Below, piece after piece: positions 1 through 3,857 of a DNA stretch of 5,748 nucleotides. The notes below the pieces were generated by a model. It had not been told where the DNA came from and did no database searches. It saw nothing but the letters and a program-made list of their open reading frames with translations. The stretch covers positions 1-5,748 of the forward strand of contig DAOUVM010000185.1 in assembly GCA_030667645.1 (NCBI GenBank), in the 5' to 3' direction. Position numbers and translations under genes: made by a program. This DNA comes from Ardenticatenales bacterium (GTDB lineage Bacteria > Chloroflexota > Anaerolineae > Promineifilales > UBA4811). How positions within the stretch are numbered: the stretch's first letter is position 1; every line of letters begins with the position of its first letter.

Positions 1-205
1 GCCAGTTCCAACTGGGGACGTCCAGCCTGTCCTGCTGAACGATGACCCCTGCTTCGGAGTCGAGCAGTTGGGCAAACATGACGGCGTCGCGGTCAGACGG
101 GAGTTCTCCCGCAATCTGCCATACGGTGACCAGGTCGAGATTCTGGCCCGCCCGAACCTGGCCAGGGGGCAACTCTGCCTGTAGCAGCAGCAACTGATCA
201 CCCAC
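1..205 (-). other. Start of C-terminal beta-rich accessory module of GT-A (truncated by window edge)
   Basis: Residues 540-607 of GT-A include LPPGQVRAGQNLDLVTVWQI and VMFAQLLDSEAGVIVQQD. The second stretch lines up with VFVHLVAPDGSLIAQHD in the C-terminal module of GT-B: hydrophobic strand, L-x-D or PDG turn, then the ending I-x-Q-x-D. I recognise this as a beta-sandwich-like extension common at the end of GT39-like proteins in Chloroflexota. Its role, possibly acceptor or glycan binding outside the cell, is inference. By comparison with GT-B, roughly 60-80 residues should remain beyond the left edge. Confidence 0.5.
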
Positions 206-1822
206 GCTCGCAATCGGTTGATCAGGATGAGCTGGCGAACCATTCCATCGAAAGACGTCAAACCCGGGACTGAGATCGTCCGGCTCGAGAGTCACACGGA
301 AATCCGGCGTCAGGTCGGGCGCCAGGTATGCCTGGAGTCGCGGGTCAATCGGATCTGCCGGTGAAACGATATAGGTGACGCTGTCCGCGGCCGGGAGCAG
401 CATCCCCCCCCTGCCATCAAACCAGCGCAATCGGTCATCAACTCCTCCCAACATTGCCTCTACGACACGAGGGTCGTGATACTGACCCGGGAAGAGGGCG
501 GAAATGGCGATTGCATCGTCAGGGAAGTGCCGAACCGCATCGGCGATGGCAACCAGATCAACGTGGTAGTGTACCCGCACGTCACGATCCTCCGCCCACC
601 GCACACAGTCGCGCACGGTCATAACGGCGACCAGGGCAAACAGAGCCGCCGCTGCGGGTACCAGAGCCCGAGCAAAGTGATCACACAACCAGGCATACGA
701 TCGCTGTTCCTTACTGCAACGACCCCGGATAAACCGGCCGGCGCCGACGAGGCTCAGCGCGGGAAAGAGATACAGAACCGGCTGCGCGGCGATGGCCCGC
801 AGATTGGCCGCTTCGATGCCGGTAGCAAGAGCAGGGGCAAGACCGGCCGCGAGCCAGAATAGGGCAAACGCATGAGCCGGCCGCCGCCAACGCCAGAGGG
901 CCAGCAACAGGCCAGAATAAAACAGGACGCTCATCACCGGCCCCAGCAACGGTTTGCCGGGCACGTTGTAGGGGATAAATGTATCGCCGCGGAAAGAGAT
1001 CATCTGAATCGTCTCTCCGGCTCGGGCGAGTATGAGGCTGGCGTCACCATCCAGCAGAGCTCGCAGCGGCCGGTCGAGCTGGCCAACCCGAATCTCGGCC
1101 GAGGGATGCGCTCCCAAGTACAGAAAGAGCGGCGCGCTAACGAGGGCCGCCACCGCCAGGATCAGCGACATCCCTCTCCAGACTCGGCGCCACACATCCC
1201 GTCGAACGACCAAGAGGTAGACGCAGAAAACCAGCAGCACAGCGGGCATCAATCGAGCAGCCAGGTAGGTGTATAAGCAGAGGCCAAGAGCCAGGCCAGA
1301 GAGAAGGTACTGAGCGACCCCGTGGCGACCTTTTTCTCGTTCCCTGGACCCCCGGCCCATGGCGACCCACAGCATCCAAGCCGCTGCAGCGAACAGCACC
1401 GGCAGGGTGATCGCCCGCAACCCCAGGCGGCTGGTGATCACGGGCCAGAAACCAACAGAGAGGCCGGCCGCCGTCAAGAGAGCGACCTCTGTGTCAAAGG
1501 CGCGCCGGACCCAGGAATAGGTAGCTGCCACCAGCAGCATGCCCCAAATGGCGCTCGTCAGCCGCATAACCCACGGCGACCGACCCAGAACCGCCATCAG
1601 CGCAGCGACACTATAGGGATAGAGCGGCTCTTTTCCTTGCGCGACCGGGAAAAAGATGGGAAGCACGCCATCCAGAACGGCCGCGGCATCATGCACGTTG
1701 TTGGCTTCGTCGTGCGTCAGGCCAGGGGGCACGCTGTCGAGTCGCCAGAGACGAAGAAAAGCGGCCGCCAAAAGAATGAGCAACAGCCACAGCCATTCGG
1801 ATCGCAGGGCGCGCTCCCTCAT
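1..1822 (-). CDS. GT39/PMT-like membrane glycosyltransferase (GT-A), C-terminus beyond left edge
   Basis: The frame is open from an ATG at 1822 to the left edge (607 codons, no stop), so the gene is 3'-partial. It encodes a polytopic membrane protein. Residues 10-26 form the first helix, followed by the loop FLRLWRLDSVPPGLTHDEAN with D38-E39, the position of the catalytic acid in GT39/ArnT/PMT enzymes, and then by GKEPLYPY (63-70). About nine more hydrophobic segments follow, near 85-105, 112-130, 138-154, 172-205, 216-236, 296-311, 317-335, 345-361 and 386-402. Residues from about 405 on are soluble, and 540-607 begin a beta-rich module also found in GT-B. The family moves a sugar from a polyprenyl-phosphate donor to an acceptor on the outer face of the membrane; donor and acceptor cannot be told here. 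The ATG at 1822 is preceded by CAGGA 10 bases upstream. An in-frame TTG seven codons earlier is possible but has poor spacing. An upstream ATG in another frame stops after four codons. The family call is fairly firm, the substrate unknown. Confidence 0.88.
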   Translation of the reverse strand, partial: MRERALRSEWLWLLLILLAAAFLRLWRLDSVPPGLTHDEANNVHDAAAVLDGVLPIFFPVAQGKEPLYPYSVAALMAVLGRSPWVMRLTSAIWGMLLVAATYSWVRRAFDTEVALLTAAGLSVGFWPVITSRLGLRAITLPVLFAAAAWMLWVAMGRGSREREKGRHGVAQYLLSGLALGLCLYTYLAARLMPAVLLVFCVYLLVVRRDVWRRVWRGMSLILAVAALVSAPLFLYLGAHPSAEIRVGQLDRPLRALLDGDASLILARAGETIQMISFRGDTFIPYNVPGKPLLGPVMSVLFYSGLLLALWRWRRPAHAFALFWLAAGLAPALATGIEAANLRAIAAQPVLYLFPALSLVGAGRFIRGRCSKEQRSYAWLCDHFARALVPAAAALFALVAVMTVRDCVRWAEDRDVRVHYHVDLVAIADAVRHFPDDAIAISALFPGQYHDPRVVEAMLGGVDDRLRWFDGRGGMLLPAADSVTYIVSPADPIDPRLQAYLAPDLTPDFRVTLEPDDLSPGFDVFRWNGSPAHPDQPIASVGDQLLLLQAELPPGQVRAGQNLDLVTVWQIAGELPSDRDAVMFAQLLDSEAGVIVQQDRLDVPSWNW

Positions 1823-1843
1823 TCGTGGTTCATCCTGTTTCAA

Positions 1844-2029
1844 TCACCTGGCCAGAGCCGCGTCGGAGCGATGGTCCCGGCAGAGCGACATAGCCCTCTC
1901 GAGACGAGGGTTATTGGGCGAGTCGTTGCGGTTGGTAGTCGTGACGACCGCCCCCCGCGTGATAACCGGGTCAGCGGTCACGCATCGGGCAAGCCACAGT
2001 AGCAGAACTCGGAGCCCGTCAGGGGGCAC
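1844..2029 (-). CDS. Possible small ORF, 61 aa, no recognised family
   Basis: A GTG at 2029 follows GGAGG (2036-2040, minus sense) by six bases, a good ribosome binding site. The frame ends in TGA 21 bases before the GT-A start. The peptide begins MPPDGLRVLLLWLARCV, a short hydrophobic stretch, and ends in a polar half containing NNPRLERAMSLCRDHRSD, which vaguely resembles the edge of a TPR helix pair. Codon third positions are mostly G or C, as in the neighbours. The same frame also opens at an ATG at 2080 (78 aa), but that ATG has no clear ribosome binding site. It could be a real small gene, a leader peptide coupled to GT-A, a remnant of a larger gene, or chance. I do not recognise it and assign no function. 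Confidence 0.22.
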   Translation of the reverse strand: MPPDGLRVLLLWLARCVTADPVITRGAVVTTTNRNDSPNNPRLERAMSLCRDHRSDAALAR

Positions 2030-2035
2030 CCATTC

Positions 2036-2048
2036 CCTCCAAAGGAGG
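2036..2048 (-). promoter_or_regulatory. Perfect hairpin holding the GGAGG of the possible small ORF
   Basis: CCTCC-AAA-GGAGG on the plus strand reads as CCTCC-TTT-GGAGG in the minus-strand transcript, a 5-bp GC-rich stem with a 3-base loop. The 3' arm is the Shine-Dalgarno-like GGAGG six bases before the GTG at 2029. If the ORF is translated, the stem would mask its ribosome binding site. Confidence 0.35.
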
Positions 2049-2127
2049 CAGAACATCTGCCGACTACTTTCATGACGCATACAATCGCCAGAGGGATAAT
2101 CTCGCCCGGAAGAATAGGCCCCCGGCC

Positions 2128-2182
2128 GTCTGGGATGAGATCACCCGCTGACCGGGCAATTGGCGACCCATCCCATCCCGAC
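2128..2182 (-). other. Imperfect inverted repeat downstream of the exported-protein gene
   Basis: GTC (2128-2130) and GGGATG (2132-2137) can pair with CATCCC (2174-2179) and GAC (2180-2182), leaving one bulged base at 2131. Inside the loop, CCCG (2144-2147) and CGGG (2153-2156) can form a small second stem around a 5-base loop. It begins about 44 bases past the stop codon at 2227. No T tract follows on the minus strand, so it is not a classical intrinsic terminator. It could be an mRNA 3'-end stabiliser or a chance structure. Confidence 0.25.
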
Positions 2183-2226
2183 GAACGGGGGCAAGAAGAC
2201 TGGCCCGAAGGTATCTCCGTGCCTGC

Positions 2227-3717
2227 CTACTCTTCTGGGTGCGGCAACAATGCATCCATGGCAAAGTCTCCGCTGACCACGATCGGTCCGTGCGGAGTCA
2301 TGTCCCATCCGGCAGTGCGGCGGCCGCTAGCTGGGTAGACCTCATAGTTATCCCAGGAGAAAGTAGTATAGTTGGTTTCATAGGTCGAGCCATACAGACC
2401 AAACAGCACCTGATAGTTAGTTGTAGGCCGAGCATGGCCAAACGTTCCCACCAACGTGCCATTGCAATAGATGGCAATGTCGTTCGCCGTCCTAACGATC
2501 TTCCAATGGTTCCAAGCCAATCCATCGGAACCATAATTGTAGTGTTGACTGTCCAGCAACCTCCATTCCATGTCGTCTTGACCACCCGGGTAATCCCTCA
2601 GGATGCCCCATTTGTGTTGACCAGCCCCCTCCCACAGAACCCAAAGCATGAAATAGTCACCCAGATCCGACTTGGTCGGATCCGGATCATCCTTGGCGTC
2701 AAAGAGAATCCCGTACGCTGTCCACCAGCCTCCGCTGTACCGGAACCGGGCGTCAACTTCGATCACATAATCCCCCTCCGGCAATTCCACACCGGGACTG
2801 GACTTGACATCGGTTCGATCATCGCCGATATCCAGGTGGTATTCCCCATTGCTGTAAAACCAATGATACCAATCCTGGGGATCAGGATGGTGCACGGTCG
2901 ACCATCCGCTTTCGGGATCGTCGAAACCGTCCAGGTAATGGTATTCAGGCGTGGGACTCGGTGTAGGCGTCGGAGTCGGCGTGGGGGTAGGTTCATTGCA
3001 CACCGCAGGAAGGTACACCCTCTGCTCAACCATGGAGTATAGGCCGACATTGTCGACAAAGGCCCCTTTGCCATCACTGCCGCTAGCATTGCTGCTAAAG
3101 AGAAAGGCGATCCACACTTGATCCCCGCCAGCGAGGCTGGAGATATCCAGCGTTTGCGCCTCCCAACCCTGACTATTCCCACTCAAGGTCGTCAGAACAT
3201 CATCGAAATCCGCAGGATTGCCACCTTCTGTGGAGGCCAGTACTTGCAGCACATCAAGGCTCACCTGGGTATCCAGCCAGTGATCGAACGTCAACCGGGC
3301 GGATGTGGTCCCGGTCAGATCTACCGGACCATAGATCATCCAAGAGAGAGCGCTGTCAGGATAGGTATCAGTCTCCGGATCGAGCAATCCCCCATCCGTA
3401 CCACCACCGATTGCCCAGACACTGGCGGCGCCCTGGCTGTGAGTGTAGGCAGAGGTGGCCCAATAGAATTCGCCCCCTTCCGTCCCATTCTCATCGGTGA
3501 TGAGCCACCCGGCCGAGATGCCGGACTCGAATGTCTCGGTGAACACAGTGGCCCAGCCGGCCCCGCTGGCCGCAGAATGCAGTTCATCCGAATCCGCACC
3601 AGCTCCCGGCAGCGCTCCCAGCAACAGACCCGCAAACACGATTCCCGCAATCACAATCCCCGATACCACAATGCCCCGCCTAAACGGGTTCACGACGTCA
3701 GCAATTAAACTATCCAT
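2227..3717 (-). CDS. Exported two-domain protein with Thr-Pro linker, hypothetical
   Basis: This 496-residue protein has R13-R14 followed by a hydrophobic segment (16-36) and an AGA|DS signal peptidase-like site after residue 41, so it is probably exported. Residues about 58-230 form a beta-rich domain (start TVFTETFESGISAGW, end GKGAFVDNVGLY) resembling the MAM-like or jelly-roll domains of immune-inhibitor-A-type proteins. VYLPAVCN (234-241) and a Pro-Thr linker (243-257) follow. Residues about 260-462 resemble a concanavalin A-like domain of the LamG/DUF1080 type: YVIEVDARFRYSGG, DYFMLWVLWEGAGQHKWGIL, NHWKIVRTANDIAIYCNGTL, FSWDNYEVYP. A 34-residue polar tail ends the protein. I see no catalytic motif; carbohydrate or surface binding is the likeliest role by fold. 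The ATG at 3717 has GAAGGA 11 bases upstream and lies behind a strong promoter. The flanking genes are GT39-like enzymes, which might glycosylate the linker (inference). The reading frame and export are firm, the function unknown. Confidence 0.85.
   Translation of the reverse strand: MDSLIADVVNPFRRGIVVSGIVIAGIVFAGLLLGALPGAGADSDELHSAASGAGWATVFTETFESGISAGWLITDENGTEGGEFYWATSAYTHSQGAASVWAIGGGTDGGLLDPETDTYPDSALSWMIYGPVDLTGTTSARLTFDHWLDTQVSLDVLQVLASTEGGNPADFDDVLTTLSGNSQGWEAQTLDISSLAGGDQVWIAFLFSSNASGSDGKGAFVDNVGLYSMVEQRVYLPAVCNEPTPTPTPTPTPSPTPEYHYLDGFDDPESGWSTVHHPDPQDWYHWFYSNGEYHLDIGDDRTDVKSSPGVELPEGDYVIEVDARFRYSGGWWTAYGILFDAKDDPDPTKSDLGDYFMLWVLWEGAGQHKWGILRDYPGGQDDMEWRLLDSQHYNYGSDGLAWNHWKIVRTANDIAIYCNGTLVGTFGHARPTTNYQVLFGLYGSTYETNYTTFSWDNYEVYPASGRRTAGWDMTPHGPIVVSGDFAMDALLPHPEE
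2332..2940 (-). other. C-terminal concanavalin A-like (LamG/DUF1080-type) domain
   Basis: Residues about 260-462 of the exported protein alternate aromatic-rich beta strands with polar turns. The order is typical of this fold: an opening D-x-F-D-D-P-E-S-G-W, a strand beginning G-D-Y-V-I-E-V, a middle D-Y-F-M-L-W-V, the W-x-x-W-K-I-V-R strand, C-N-G-T-L-V-G, and a closing F-S-W-D-N-Y-E-V. In this family the NGTLVG-like turn is the common 'ligand name' hairpin of glycan-binding or glycan-cleaving proteins. The call is by pattern only, so related jelly-roll families are possible. Confidence 0.5.
2947..2991 (-). repeat. Thr-Pro linker-coding repeat
   Basis: Residues 243-257 read PTPTPTPTPTPSPTP. 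The codons vary (cct, ccc, ccg for Pro; acc, acg, act, aca for Thr), so the repeat is stronger in protein than in DNA. That suggests selection for the linker rather than recent slippage. Such linkers join extracellular domains and are common O-glycosylation sites. Confidence 0.85.
2995..3021 (-). other. RVYLPAVCN motif before the linker
   Basis: Residues 233-241 of the exported protein match the short x-V-Y-L-P-L/A-V/I-x-x-N pattern that I recall just before Thr-Pro linkers or near the C-terminus of many Chloroflexota secreted proteins. Here it sits between the two domains. Its function is not known to me. Confidence 0.5.
3028..3546 (-). other. N-terminal MAM-like / jelly-roll domain
   Basis: Residues about 58-230 of the exported protein run from E-T-F-E-S-G-I-S-A-G-W through A-R-L-T-F-D-H-W-L-D and G-W-E-A-Q-T-L-D-I-S to W-I-A-F-L-F-S-S-N and A-F-V-D-N-V-G-L-Y. 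The succession 'F-E-x-G-x-x-x-G-W', 'L-x-F-x-x-W', 'W-x-x-x-x-x-D-I-S' and 'x-V-D-N-V' is the usual layout of the MAM-like domain of M6 peptidases and related cell-surface proteins. No peptidase domain is present. Confidence 0.45.
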
Positions 3718-3760
3718 AAGGTTGATTTTCCTTCAGATCCTCTTGGGTTAAGCCTTGCAC

Positions 3761-3774
3761 CAGCGGATTCGCTG
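3761..3774 (-). promoter_or_regulatory. Leader hairpin 2 of the exported-protein mRNA
   Basis: CAGCG-GATT-CGCTG is a perfect 5-bp stem with a 4-base loop. It lies immediately downstream (minus sense) of the hairpin at 3774-3788 and shares one base with it, inside the predicted 5' untranslated region. It may stabilise the message or act as a regulatory leader; no known riboswitch class is recognised. Confidence 0.35.
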
Positions 3775-3788
3775 CCGTGGCGCACGGC
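3774..3788 (-). promoter_or_regulatory. Leader hairpin 1 of the exported-protein mRNA
   Basis: GCCGTG-GCG-CACGGC is a perfect 6-bp GC-rich stem with a 3-base loop, starting about 6-9 bases after the predicted transcription start. A stem this close to the 5' end commonly protects an mRNA from decay. No T tract follows, so it is not an intrinsic terminator. Confidence 0.4.
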
Positions 3789-3800
3789 GAAGACAGTGAG

Positions 3801-3829
3801 ATTCTACTTGCCACAAATACCTTTGTCAA
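3801..3829 (-). promoter_or_regulatory. Sigma-70-type promoter for the exported-protein gene
   Basis: On the minus strand, TTGACA (3829-3824) is followed by a 17-base spacer and TAGAAT (3806-3801). This is a perfect -35 box, optimal spacing and a -10 box with five of six consensus bases, in a locally AT-rich patch of a GC-rich region. The -35 lies 28 bases past the GT-B stop. Transcription would start near 3794-3797, giving a leader of about 77-80 bases before the ATG at 3717. The exported protein can therefore be expressed independently of GT-B. Confidence 0.75.
3813..3826. promoter_or_regulatory. Candidate operator: inverted repeat overlapping the -35 box
   Basis: ACAAA-TACC-TTTGT is a perfect 5-bp inverted repeat with a 4-base centre, covering the last bases of the -35 box and half of the spacer. 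A dimeric regulator bound here would block or alter polymerase binding. No regulator gene is in the window, and the repeat is short enough to be chance. Confidence 0.28.
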
Positions 3830-3857
3830 GATGCGGGTAGTTCCTGGGGTCGCACAC

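Larger units (their letters stand above)
1823..2226. other. 404-base gap without a confident gene
   Basis: This stretch separates the exported-protein gene from GT-A. Reading both strands I see no convincing homologous protein, no tRNA-like cloverleaf and no insertion-sequence ends. On the minus strand it holds an imperfect inverted repeat (2128-2182), a perfect short hairpin (2036-2048) and a weak small reading frame (1844-2029), each listed separately. I found no good -35/-10 pair oriented towards GT-A, so GT-A may depend on read-through from the promoter at 3801-3829 or on a promoter I cannot recognise. No T-rich intrinsic terminator follows the exported-protein gene. Confidence 0.6.

Noticed and set aside
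476..1276. Two consecutive plus-strand open frames (476-862 and 872-1276)
   Set aside because: Both lie opposite GT-A, which is open without interruption over this interval and has clear membrane helices and the GT39-like acidic loop. The plus-strand products are low-complexity and polar.
1322..2002. Plus-strand open frame of 226 codons
   Set aside because: It lies opposite GT-A and the following gap. Its translation is rich in Arg, Gln, Pro and His with no hydrophobic core, as expected from the antisense of a GC-rich membrane protein gene.
2070..2264. Minus-strand 64-codon frame overlapping the end of the exported-protein gene
   Set aside because: It overlaps the exported-protein C-terminus in another frame, has no good ribosome binding site and encodes no recognisable feature.
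2947..2994. Possible tandem DNA repeat or phase-variable tract at the Thr-Pro coding region
   Set aside because: The hexanucleotide unit is degenerate because of mixed codons, so slippage-driven phase variation is unlikely.
2239..3042. Plus-strand open frame of 267 codons
   Set aside because: It is antisense to the exported protein, whose minus-strand frame has a signal sequence, domains, ribosome binding site and promoter. The plus-strand product shows no domain pattern and no ribosome binding site that I can support.
3200..3700. N-x-S/T sites (residues 77-79, 210-212, 419-421, 449-451) as N-glycosylation signals
   Set aside because: Four such sites in 496 residues is near chance for a Gly/Ser/Thr/Asn-rich exported protein, and no oligosaccharyltransferase of the STT3/PglB type is in the window.
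3118..3708. Plus-strand open frame of 196 codons
   Set aside because: It is antisense to the N-terminal half of the exported protein. The product has no recognisable domain and the minus-strand gene explains the region fully.
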